DNA from: a bacterium
GTDB lineage: Bacteria > Planctomycetota > Planctomycetia > Pirellulales > UBA1268
Reading direction: 5' to 3'
Assembly (NCBI GenBank): GCA_029978085.1
Contig: JAPOJV010000004.1
Coordinates: 1-52,643 of the forward strand
DNA: 52,643 nt
The translations under genes were made by a program, and so were the position numbers. Below the pieces are notes generated by a model. That model was given only the letters and a program-made list of their open reading frames with translations. It searched no databases and was not told the origin of the DNA. Positions 16,371-24,255 of this stretch are shown here, piece by piece. Numbering within the stretch: the first letter of the stretch is position 1; every line of letters starts with the position of its first letter.

Positions 16371-17162
16371 CTAAAACACGAACGGGATGCCCTGGGCCTT
16401 GAAGAAGGCCTTTTCTGCGGGGAGGAACTCGTCGCCGAGCCGCTCGAAGCCCCCCTCGGTCCGGAAAGTCTCCAGGAATTCGTTCACGTTTCGCCGCAGG
16501 TCGTCATCGCCGAGCCGCAGGCCGATCGCCCACGTCTCTTCGCGGAACGGCTGGAGCAGGGCCCGGGTGGCCTCGGGATGCCGGCGATGATTCTGGTAGA
16601 TGGAAAGCGAGTCATAGATGAAGGCGTCGGCCTTGCCCTGCGCCACTTCGAGCACGGCCGAGGACTCCTTGTCGAGTACGAGCACGCGGGCCTTCGTGAG
16701 CGACGTCGCGGCGTACTGATGTCCGGTGGTGCCTTTCTTCACGGCTACGATCCGGCCGGGTGCGTCGAGATCGGCTGCCGATTGCACGGGCGACTTCACG
16801 GCGACGAGCAGCGCGAGCCCCGTGCGCAGGTAGGGCTCTGAGAAGGCGATCGACCGCGCCCGCTCCGGCGTGGCTGTGAGCGACGAGATGATGCAGTCGA
16901 TCTTGCGGGTCTTGAGGGCCGTGATCAGGCCGTCGAAGGCGATGTTCTCGATCCGCACCTCGCGGCCGAGATGCCGGCCGAGCGCCTCCGCCAGCCGCAC
17001 GCTCACGCCCGTCGGCTTGCCCTGTGCATCGGTCATCTCGAACGGCGGGTATGACAGCTCCATTCCCACTCGCAGCGGCTCCGCCGCAGAGGGTGTGGCC
17101 GCTGCGAAGAGCAGGGCTGCGGTCGAGAGCGATACATACAAGGAGCGGCGGATTGCATTCAT
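16371..17162 (-). CDS. Polar amino acid ABC transporter substrate-binding protein
   Basis: A periplasmic binding protein of family 3. The signal peptide is MNAIRRSLYVSLSTAALLFAA ending near TPSAA, then EPLRVGMELSYPPFEMTDAQG, with later IDCIISSLTATPERARSIAFS, KKGTTGHQYA and GKADAFIYDSL, all standard for this family. The mature protein is about 240 residues. ATG 17162 gives a normal signal peptide; an upstream ATG 17219 overlaps the glycosyltransferase stop as ATGA and would add 19 residues, so coupled translation from there is possible. The palindromic repeat follows the stop. It supplies substrate to the permease/ATPase pair downstream. Confidence 0.92.
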   Translation of the reverse strand: MNAIRRSLYVSLSTAALLFAAATPSAAEPLRVGMELSYPPFEMTDAQGKPTGVSVRLAEALGRHLGREVRIENIAFDGLITALKTRKIDCIISSLTATPERARSIAFSEPYLRTGLALLVAVKSPVQSAADLDAPGRIVAVKKGTTGHQYAATSLTKARVLVLDKESSAVLEVAQGKADAFIYDSLSIYQNHRRHPEATRALLQPFREETWAIGLRLGDDDLRRNVNEFLETFRTEGGFERLGDEFLPAEKAFFKAQGIPFVF

Positions 17163-17215
17163 GGAGTTGAAGTTTAGTGCGTGAGCAGGAGCGGGGCTCG
17201 TACGTCGCACGGCGC

Positions 17216-18388
17216 TCATGCCGCGCGGGCGGCGAGGGCCGGCTCGGCGGTCGGATCGAGCGGGATCAGGCGGGCGTTGGGGCCGATCTCATAGGTGCGT
17301 CCTCGCCAGCTGACGGTCCGGACTGCGAACGACGCGAACCAGCCGAAGAAGTAGCCGAGATCCTTGAGCGGGATGATCGCCGCGTGATGCCAGGCCAGCG
17401 GCATGCCCCGAAGCAGCCGGGCGGCCGACAGCTCCAGGGCTGTCTTCATCGCGACGAGCGGCAGCGTCCAGGCGGCGAGCGGCGTGGCGAGGAGCAGCAG
17501 CGCCCACGGCACCGGGTTGAGCAGAAGCTCCAGCGGATAGGCCCAGGGGCAGAGCCGGCGGCGGAGGCCGGCGTGCCGCAGATGCCGGTGGACGAGCGCC
17601 TGCCATGACCAGTCGCGGTGCACGGTGTGGACGGGCACGCCGGCGAGGGCGAGTTTCCAGCCGGTGGCAAGCATGAGTCGCGAGAGCATGTAGTCGTCGG
17701 CGCCGTTATCGCGGACGCCGGCGAAGTCGTCGATGTCGGCGAGGGCCGCGCGACGGACCCATTGGCCCTTCGCGTTGACCACATGCTGCCCGGCGAAGAG
17801 CCGCGCGGCGATCGCGAGGAAGGCGGCGAGTTCGGTGTAGTGGAGATTCTCGATCGCGGCGGGCAGCCGGCGTTCGCCGATGCCGACGACCGGCTGGTAG
17901 ACCATGCCCACTCGCGGGTCAGCGAAGCCGGGCAGCACGCGGCCGATCTCGTCGCGGGCGATGCGCACGTTGCTGTCGGAGAGGAGGATGATGTCGTGGC
18001 GCGCGTGCGGCAGCAGTGTCTCCATGAGCCCGACCTTCGGGCTGGCCGCGTCGGTCTGACTGCCGACGACGATGGCGACGTCGCGGCCGGGATGGCGGCG
18101 GGCCACGCGGCGGACGAGGGCGAGTGCCGGGTCGGCCGGGTCGGCGACGCCGAAGATGACCTGGAGCGGCTCGTGTTCGAGCCGGAAGAACGAGGTGAGA
18201 TTGCGCTCGAGCTCGTCATCAACGCCGCACAACGGCTTGAGGATCGAGACGCCGGTCGGCGGCGCGTCAATGCCGTGCCGCATCGCCCGGCGGTGCCACA
18301 TCGTCCAGCCGAGCACGAGCAGCCAGGCGACTGCGTACAGCCCACAGCTCGCGGCACAGATGACGACCAGAAGTATCGAGGCGTTCAC
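17216..18388 (-). CDS. Ceramide glucosyltransferase-like glycosyltransferase (GT21/HpnI-like)
   Basis: A 390-residue membrane glycosyltransferase of the GT21 type, related to ceramide glucosyltransferase and to HpnI of hopanoid synthesis. An N-terminal membrane helix (VVICAASCGLYAVAWLLVLG) precedes VSILKPLCGVDDELERNL; then come the DSN motif (ILLSDSNVRI), the catalytic region NGADDYMLSR, and VHRHLRHAG at the place of the usual (Q/R)xxRW, with His in place of Trp. Two or three helices follow, then the C-terminal SWRGRTYEIG. The start is GTG. The lipid acceptor is unknown. The gene overlaps a possible start of the next gene by 4 bases. Confidence 0.8.
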   Translation of the reverse strand: MNASILLVVICAASCGLYAVAWLLVLGWTMWHRRAMRHGIDAPPTGVSILKPLCGVDDELERNLTSFFRLEHEPLQVIFGVADPADPALALVRRVARRHPGRDVAIVVGSQTDAASPKVGLMETLLPHARHDIILLSDSNVRIARDEIGRVLPGFADPRVGMVYQPVVGIGERRLPAAIENLHYTELAAFLAIAARLFAGQHVVNAKGQWVRRAALADIDDFAGVRDNGADDYMLSRLMLATGWKLALAGVPVHTVHRDWSWQALVHRHLRHAGLRRRLCPWAYPLELLLNPVPWALLLLATPLAAWTLPLVAMKTALELSAARLLRGMPLAWHHAAIIPLKDLGYFFGWFASFAVRTVSWRGRTYEIGPNARLIPLDPTAEPALAARAA

Positions 18389-18496
18389 GCCCGAGTCTCA
18401 CGGGAAGAAGTGCCTCCCCGCCCACGGAGGGGTGAGGCGGCGGGAGGCTACCGAGCGGCACGGGGCCGCTCAAGCTCAATCGAGCGTCACTTGAGT

Positions 18497-18523
18497 CCGG
18501 TCACGGCGTGACCGGGCTACGGG
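18497..18523 (-). repeat. 27-nt palindromic repeat, copy 2
   Basis: Identical over 27 nt to the element at 16336-16362, in the same orientation. It lies immediately after the stop of the ABC_sub_bind binding-protein gene (stop at 18525-18527) and can fold into the same 9-bp hairpin. The remaining 18389-18496 gap has only weak inverted repeats (CTCAAG/CTTGAG) and no gene. Confidence 0.85.
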
Positions 18524-18524
18524 T

Positions 18525-19700
18525 CTACGGAGATTCGGCTTCGCTGAACGGGCCGGCGAGGATCGCTTCGGGCTGGTCGCGGCGGCCGTCGGGATCGATG
18601 ACGACCTTGGCCTGACGCAGGAGGTCGTCGGGCACCCGCCAGCGGCTGCGGTCGTAGCCTGGGGCGGCAAGGTTGATCGTGAGCCGGGGAGGGATTTCCC
18701 GGGCCGTTTCGCCGATCGGGACGGTGGCCGGATCGGTGCCACGAAGGAGATCGCCGGCGAGCCGGCCGGCCAGCAGACCGACCTCGCGGAAGTCGAAGCC
18801 GACGTCGAACAGCGTTCCCCGATCGGGTGTACCAGGCACGACCGTGAACACGGGCACGCCCGCCTTGGCCGCCGTCGCGATGATCGAATCGATCACGCTC
18901 GAAACGGTCGTGTCACCCGGCACGAAGACTGCCTCAGCGCCCCGCGACAGCGTCGATTGGATCGCCTCGATCACACCCGACGAATTCTCGACGGCGGCTT
19001 CGAGCAGCACGATGCCGCGGGCCTTGCAGCTCGCCCGGGCCAGTTCCATGAACCGCCGTGAGTTGCTCTCGGACGGGTTATGGGCCACACCAACCTTGGC
19101 GAGCCGCGGGTTGATTGCCTGCGCGATCCGAAACGTGGCATCGACCGGCGCGAGGCTGCCGTAGCCGACGAGGTGCCGCGGATGCACGAGCGGATCGGCA
19201 CGGTCGAAGCCGACGCCGGCTGAGAAGGGATCGGCGACCGCGGAGAAGACGTGGAGAATCCGGCCGCGGTCGTTGGCGGTGGCGAGAGCCTGGAGCGACG
19301 GCGTGCTCGACGTGAGCGCGAGGTCGAACGGGCCGCCGGCGATTTCACGGGCGATCGCGTTGGCCTGCGCGAGGTCGCCCTCGGCGTTGTAGCGGCGGAT
19401 CGTGACGGTGGTGCCCTCGACATACCCGCGGTCCGCGAGCCCCTCGATCATGCCGGTCACGGCGTCGTCGAGCAGCGACGTGCTCACCTGCTGCAGCACG
19501 GCCACGGCGGGCACCGTCCGATTCGCGCCGGCCCGATCGGTCGCGAGGAGAAGTGCGGAAGCGCCGCCGAGCAGGAGGAGCGTGGGGAGCGCTCGCCGGA
19601 GGAAAATCTGGGACGGGAGCGGATTACGCTGTTGTGGAGCGGGACAGCGTCCGTCGAGCCGGCGAAATCCGCTCCCGTCCCCGATTGTGACGCTGGTCAT
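18525..19700 (-). CDS. ABC transporter substrate-binding protein (ABC_sub_bind/TrpX-like)
   Basis: A 391-residue periplasmic-binding-like protein of the family found with BPD_transp_2 permeases. An N-terminal hydrophobic segment (LPTLLLLGGASALLLATD) exports or anchors it. Diagnostic stretches are VAVLQQVSTSLLDDAVTGMIEGLADRGY, YNAEGDLAQANAIAREI, DLALTSSTPSLQAL, and in the second lobe AVFVPGDTTVSSVIDSI and GVPVF. ATG 19700 is chosen because it overlaps the ATPase stop (ATGA), though this leaves a long n-region before the signal. In related systems the ligand is an aromatic amino acid or similar small molecule; here it is unknown. Confidence 0.88.
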   Translation of the reverse strand: MTSVTIGDGSGFRRLDGRCPAPQQRNPLPSQIFLRRALPTLLLLGGASALLLATDRAGANRTVPAVAVLQQVSTSLLDDAVTGMIEGLADRGYVEGTTVTIRRYNAEGDLAQANAIAREIAGGPFDLALTSSTPSLQALATANDRGRILHVFSAVADPFSAGVGFDRADPLVHPRHLVGYGSLAPVDATFRIAQAINPRLAKVGVAHNPSESNSRRFMELARASCKARGIVLLEAAVENSSGVIEAIQSTLSRGAEAVFVPGDTTVSSVIDSIIATAAKAGVPVFTVVPGTPDRGTLFDVGFDFREVGLLAGRLAGDLLRGTDPATVPIGETAREIPPRLTINLAAPGYDRSRWRVPDDLLRQAKVVIDPDGRRDQPEAILAGPFSEAESP

Positions 19701-20509
19701 ACGTAGGCCTCCGCGAGGGTGCGGGCGGCATCGTCATCGAGCTGGTCGGCGCGGCGAAGCGCATCGAACCGATCGGCGAGGTCGTCGGCCGTGAGCCGGC
19801 GCTTTGCGGCGCCCTGCACGTCGAGGGCCAGCCGCCCGCGGTGAATCAGAAGAAGTCGATCGCCGAGCGCGGCGGCCTGAGCGAGCGAGTGAGTCACCAT
19901 CAGGGCTGTGAGGCCCTGCTCGCGGATGATCCGGGCCGTCGCCTGGATCACGCGGTCGGCCGCTGCGGGATCGAGGGCGGCGGTGTGTTCGTCGAGCAGC
20001 AGCAGTTCGGGCCGCTGCCAGGTGGCCATCACGAGCGTGACGATCTGCCGCTGGCCGCCGGAGAGCGAGCCGATCGGCTGGTCGAGCCGCGCCTCGAGCC
20101 CGGGCACGATCGCGGCCAGCCGCCGAGCCGCCTCGTCTCGCAGCTGTCGACTGGTCGCCCACCGCAGACTGGCGCGGCGGCCGCGGCAGGCGGCCACGGC
20201 GATGTTCTCGAGCACGGTCAGGCTCGAGGCCGTGCCCGCCCGCGGATCCTGGAACACCCGCCCCACGAGCTTCGCCCGTTCGTATTCCCGCCAGCGCGTG
20301 ATGTCGTGTCCGGCCAGCCGTAACGCGCCGCCATCGAGCCGCACCGTGCCGGCGATCGCACCGAGGAGCGTGCTCTTGCCCGAGCCGTTCGTGCCGATCA
20401 CGACGACGAACGAGCCCGCGGGGAGCGCGAGCGAGATGCCATCCACGGCCCGGACGACCGGCCCGCCGGGGGAGGCGAACGAGACGACCGCATCAGTGAG
20501 TTCGAGCAT
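19697..20509 (-). CDS. ABC transporter ATP-binding protein
   Basis: A 270-residue ATPase of the branched-chain/TrpX-associated type. Walker A is GTNGSGKSTLL, Q-loop VFQDPRAGTASSLTVLEN, signature LSGGQRQIVTL, Walker B LLLLDEHTAALDP (the DEHT variant usual in this subfamily) and the switch histidine is in VTHSLAQAA. It overlaps the permease gene by 17 bases and the binding-protein gene by 4, so the three subunits are tightly coupled. Confidence 0.92.
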   Translation of the reverse strand: MLELTDAVVSFASPGGPVVRAVDGISLALPAGSFVVVIGTNGSGKSTLLGAIAGTVRLDGGALRLAGHDITRWREYERAKLVGRVFQDPRAGTASSLTVLENIAVAACRGRRASLRWATSRQLRDEAARRLAAIVPGLEARLDQPIGSLSGGQRQIVTLVMATWQRPELLLLDEHTAALDPAAADRVIQATARIIREQGLTALMVTHSLAQAAALGDRLLLIHRGRLALDVQGAAKRRLTADDLADRFDALRRADQLDDDAARTLAEAYV

Positions 20510-21404
20510 GGCTGCCTCGTGACAGGAACCGTGGGGCGACGAGGGCGGCGAGCACGACGGCGGCCGTGGCTGCCTTCAGCCAGTCGGGATCGAGGCCGGC
20601 GCGAAGGGCCGCCGCGACGAGCAGACGAAACGTGACGCTGCCAGCAGCCGTGGCGACGAGCGCGCCGCCGAGCCGCACGGGACCCACGAGCGCCGCGCCC
20701 AGAAACACACTGGCCATGCCCCAGACCACCATCCCGATCCCCATCTGCACATCGGCGAAGCCCTGATACTGGGCGACGAGCCCGCCGGAGACCGCCGTGA
20801 GCGCGTTGGCGATGGCGAGGCCCGCGAGCGTCATGCCGCCGGTGTCGCGGCCAAGGGCGCGGGCCATGGTGGCGGTGTCGCCCCCAGCCCGCATCGCCGT
20901 GCCCAGTTGGGTGCGGAAGAAGATCCACAGGGCGGTGATTGCCAGGGCCACGATCGCGAGCATGAAGATGAGCTGGGCCGCCTCACCAGCAACGGCCGCG
21001 GAGAGGCCAGCCCGCTCGAGCGGCGGGCCGACCACCGCCTCGGCGCGATCGAGCAGTGTGTTCGAGTTGGCGAGCGGCACGTTGCTCCGACCGAGCACGA
21101 CGAGGTTCACGCTCGCCAGTGCCGTCGTCACGAGGATGCCGGCGAGCAGCCGTTCGATGCCAAGATAGGCGTGGAGCAGGGCGGTGGCGCAGCCCGCGAG
21201 TCCGCCGGCCGCCATGCCGCCGAGCGTAGCGAGGAGCGGATCGACGCCGGCGGTGAGGAGCACGGCGGTGAAGACGGCGCCGAGCGTGAACGAGCCGTCG
21301 GTCGTGATGTCGGGGAACGAAAACAGCCGGTAGCTCACGAACACGCCCAGGGCGACGAGCGCGAGCGCCAGGCCGAACGTCCAGGTGGAGAGGAGCGTGA
21401 TCAT
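20493..21404 (-). CDS. ABC transporter permease (BPD_transp_2/LivH-like)
   Basis: A 303-residue permease with about eight hydrophobic helices, starting ITLLSTWTFGLALALVALGVFVSYRLF, then the FPDITTDGSFTLGA segment typical of this family's N-terminal region, GGLAGCATALLHAYLGI, LLAGILVTTALASVNLVVLG, and a C-terminal VAAALRAGLDPDWLKAATAAVVL. ATG 21404 overlaps the STAS gene stop (ATGA). It forms an importer with the ATPase and the binding protein downstream. Confidence 0.9.
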   Translation of the reverse strand: MITLLSTWTFGLALALVALGVFVSYRLFSFPDITTDGSFTLGAVFTAVLLTAGVDPLLATLGGMAAGGLAGCATALLHAYLGIERLLAGILVTTALASVNLVVLGRSNVPLANSNTLLDRAEAVVGPPLERAGLSAAVAGEAAQLIFMLAIVALAITALWIFFRTQLGTAMRAGGDTATMARALGRDTGGMTLAGLAIANALTAVSGGLVAQYQGFADVQMGIGMVVWGMASVFLGAALVGPVRLGGALVATAAGSVTFRLLVAAALRAGLDPDWLKAATAAVVLAALVAPRFLSRGSHARTH

Positions 21405-22654
21405 CGGCCGGCTCCGGTGACAGCCAGCGGCGCGAACCACATGCGGCCACGAATGAATTGCGAGCGGCCGCTGCCGAGCACGGGCTGCGGGTCGGGAAGG
21501 AGATGCAAAAGCGCCAGCGGCTCCGAGGCGGTGATGTCGGCGACCGTGGTGGCGAGGTCGCCGCTGCCGCGCTTGAGGGGCCGCAGCGGGAACACCGTTG
21601 CATGGAAGTGACCCCGCGTCGTGCCGGTGCCGAGCGGCCGCACGAAGTCTGCCAGTGGACCCGTGGCCGGGCCGCGGGTGGCCACGCCCACGACGACCGC
21701 CGTCCGGCGGGCATGCACCGGCTCCCGGGAAAAGCTCAGCCAGCGGGCCGCGATCTCGCGGCGGGGTGAGCCGGGGCGGTCGATGGCCGAAGCCTCGGCG
21801 AGCGGGCGAATGAGTTCGGCGCCGACGAGCCCATGCACCTCGCCCACGGCCACGATCGCAATCGTGTCGCCGGCGACGTGTGCGAATACGGCTGTGATCA
21901 GGTCGTCGACGGGAACGGCTTCGGCATCGGCCGCCGGCTCGAAGCCGGTGCGGCCCGAGGGAATGCCCTCCCAGGTGAGCCCGGCGGCGACATCGACTTC
22001 CGGCACGAGATGGCCCGTGGGGGTGAGATAGTCGATGGCGGAAAAGGGGTGCGGCAGGCGATGGAAGGCGGTTCCGCAGGCGGCCAGCATCTCACCGGCG
22101 CGTGCGGCCAGCGGCTCGGCATCCGCGAGCGCGGCGAGGCCGATCGCGAAGGTATGGCGCGACAGGGGCAGTCGTTCGACGGTGCTGTTGTGGCCGGAGA
22201 GTGCCGCGGCGGGACTGCCGATCAGCCGGCCGGGGAGCGGCGCGGCTGCCGGCTGCTCGAGCCCGATGAACCGCAGGCCGTCATGCTCGAAATCGACCGC
22301 GGCAGACGACGGCGCGGTCGTGACGCGGCTCGCTGCTGTCCCGGCCACCGGCTCCATCAACAGCGGCGCGAGCCGTGTCAGGTCGAGCACCCTCCGGATC
22401 GGCTCGCTCGCCGCGCGAATCAGGCAGGTGCCGCCGACGCCCTTGGCCGATCGGTGGATCTCGAAGAGCACACGAATTCCAGCTGAGCTCAGAAACCCGC
22501 AGTCGGTCAGGTCGAGGGCGATGGCGTGGTGGCCGTGACGGAGTTCCTCCTCGACTGCGCGGGCAAGTTCACCGGCGTGCTCCGCATCGAGCCGCCCCGA
22601 GACGACAAGCACGAGGGCGTCGGGGGATTGGCGGCGGCTGATCGAGATGTCCAT
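21401..22654 (-). CDS. STAS-domain protein with large uncharacterised C-terminal region
   Basis: A 417-residue protein whose first 110 residues form a STAS (anti-sigma-factor-antagonist-like) domain: ALVLVVSGRLDAEHAGELARAV, then ALDLTDCGFLSSAGIRVL, where DCGFLSSAG matches the conserved D-S/T-x-x-x-L/S-S-x-G loop that carries the phosphorylatable serine. The remaining 300 residues have no family I recognise; they contain VDDLITAVFAHVAGDTIAIVAVGEVHGL and a second part ending RSQFIRGRMWFAPLAV. It is first in the ABC operon, coupled to the permease by ATGA. A regulatory role in transport is an inference. ATG 22654 directly precedes the STAS fold. Confidence 0.8.
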   Translation of the reverse strand: MDISISRRQSPDALVLVVSGRLDAEHAGELARAVEEELRHGHHAIALDLTDCGFLSSAGIRVLFEIHRSAKGVGGTCLIRAASEPIRRVLDLTRLAPLLMEPVAGTAASRVTTAPSSAAVDFEHDGLRFIGLEQPAAAPLPGRLIGSPAAALSGHNSTVERLPLSRHTFAIGLAALADAEPLAARAGEMLAACGTAFHRLPHPFSAIDYLTPTGHLVPEVDVAAGLTWEGIPSGRTGFEPAADAEAVPVDDLITAVFAHVAGDTIAIVAVGEVHGLVGAELIRPLAEASAIDRPGSPRREIAARWLSFSREPVHARRTAVVVGVATRGPATGPLADFVRPLGTGTTRGHFHATVFPLRPLKRGSGDLATTVADITASEPLALLHLLPDPQPVLGSGRSQFIRGRMWFAPLAVTGAGR

Positions 22655-22777
22655 CGGCCGCAGTCTGCCCGGGCGGTGGCGTGCGGCACAAGCCGGGGCC
22701 GTTGGAGGCCAGGGGCTCTTTCCCACCTCCGTAGAATGTGGCGGTTCGAGCGAACTGCGTTCGAGAGAGGTGCCGTG

Positions 22778-24253
22778 ATGGCTCCGGTTCGTATCCGTCG
22801 AGGAGCCGACGGCCTGCCGTGTTGGATGATTGTCGCCTGGTCGCTCGTCTGGCTGTGTGCTCCGCCGGCCCTCGCGGCCGAACCCGGGGCCGGGCCGCGG
22901 CGGTGCGTGGTGCTCGATGTCTACGCCCGCGAGGATGATGCCGCCGAGGATCGCGTGGTGGCGGCCGCCGAGGCGTTCGCCCGCGACCACGGCGGCCTCG
23001 TGGTCGTGCGGCGGCTGATCGCCTCCAACCCTGACGATCGCGACGCGTTCGCGAAGCTGTCCGCCACGCATGGCTTCGCGCCCGACAAGACGCCCGTGTT
23101 CCATGCCTGTGGCCGAGTGGCTGTCGATTGCGACGATCCCGCAGCAGTGGCCAAGCGGGCCACGGTGCTCCTGCAGATGGAGGTCTTCACGCGGCCGGGC
23201 TGCGGCCGGTGCGCCGCGGCGAAGGCCTGGCTACCGACGTTTCAGCACGCGCATCCGGGCGTGAAGGTCGTGACGCTCGACATCGCGGGCGACGCCGGCT
23301 CACGGCAGTACCTCGGCGACCTCGTCCGTGAGCATCGCACCGCGGCCGCGAGCGTGCCGGTGTTTCATGTCTGCAATCGGCTCGTCGTGGGCTTCGATCG
23401 CCCGGAGACGTCGGGCCGGCGGCTGGCCGCGGTTCTGGAGCCGTGGACGCGGCCGTGCCCGGAGCCGATCGGGGTCGAAGCGGATGTGGGAGAGACGGCG
23501 GCCGAGAGCGAGACGTCGATCGATCTGCCGGTGATCGGCACGGTCGATGCACGCATCCTGGGCATGCCGCTGTTCACGCTCGCGATCGGCCTCGTCGATG
23601 GCTTCAATCCCTGCGCGATGTGGGTGCTGCTCCTGCTGCTCTCGATTCTCGTGAACGTCCAGGATCGGCTCCGGATCTTGGCGATCGCCGGCACGTTCGT
23701 ACTCGTGAGCGGGCTGGCCTACTTCGCGTTCATGGCGGCCTGGCTCCACGTGTTCGACTGGATCGGCTGCCTGCGGCCGGTGCAGATCGCCCTCGGCCTG
23801 CTCGCGATCACGATCGGCAGCGTGCACGTGAAGGACTTCTTCGCGTTCAAGCGGGGCCTGTCGCTCTCGATTCCCGAGGCCGCCAAGCCGGGCATCTACG
23901 ACCGCATGCGGCGGATCGTGACAGCGGAGAACCTGCTCGGCGCGATTCTCGGCGCCTTCACGCTGGCCGTGCTCGTGAACATCGTCGAACTGCTCTGCAC
24001 GGCCGGCCTGCCAGCGCTCTACACCAACGTGCTTTCGCTGCAGGGCTATTCGACGCCCGTGCGGTACGGCTATCTCGGCCTCTATATCGCCGCCTACATG
24101 TTCGATGATGCGTTGATGGTGGCCGGCGTGGTGGCCACGCTGAGCCGGTTCAGACTCCAGGAGACCGGCGGCCGCTGGCTCAAGCTCGTGAGCGGTGCGG
24201 TGATCCTCCTGCTCGGCTGCGTGATGCTCTTCCGGCCCGACTGGCTGGGGTGA
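22778..24253 (+). CDS. DsbD/CcdA-like thiol-disulfide membrane protein with N-terminal redox domains
   Basis: A 491-residue exported protein likely to move reducing equivalents across the inner membrane. After a signal peptide (WMIVAWSLVWLCAPPALAA) come two thioredoxin/glutaredoxin-like segments. The second has the active site TRPGCGRCAAAKAWLP and the cis-proline region VPVFHVCNRLVVGFD; the first (KTPVFHACGRVAVD) lacks a CxxC. The C-terminal half is a CcdA/DsbD-type membrane domain with DGFNPCAMWVLL and a second buried cysteine in VELLCTAGLPALYT. The order (redox domain before membrane domain) is the reverse of the DsbD gamma arrangement. ATG 22778 follows GAGAGG. The gap 22655-22777 to the divergent STAS gene should hold both promoters. 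Confidence 0.85.
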   Translation: MAPVRIRRGADGLPCWMIVAWSLVWLCAPPALAAEPGAGPRRCVVLDVYAREDDAAEDRVVAAAEAFARDHGGLVVVRRLIASNPDDRDAFAKLSATHGFAPDKTPVFHACGRVAVDCDDPAAVAKRATVLLQMEVFTRPGCGRCAAAKAWLPTFQHAHPGVKVVTLDIAGDAGSRQYLGDLVREHRTAAASVPVFHVCNRLVVGFDRPETSGRRLAAVLEPWTRPCPEPIGVEADVGETAAESETSIDLPVIGTVDARILGMPLFTLAIGLVDGFNPCAMWVLLLLLSILVNVQDRLRILAIAGTFVLVSGLAYFAFMAAWLHVFDWIGCLRPVQIALGLLAITIGSVHVKDFFAFKRGLSLSIPEAAKPGIYDRMRRIVTAENLLGAILGAFTLAVLVNIVELLCTAGLPALYTNVLSLQGYSTPVRYGYLGLYIAAYMFDDALMVAGVVATLSRFRLQETGGRWLKLVSGAVILLLGCVMLFRPDWLG

Positions 24254-24255
24254 GG

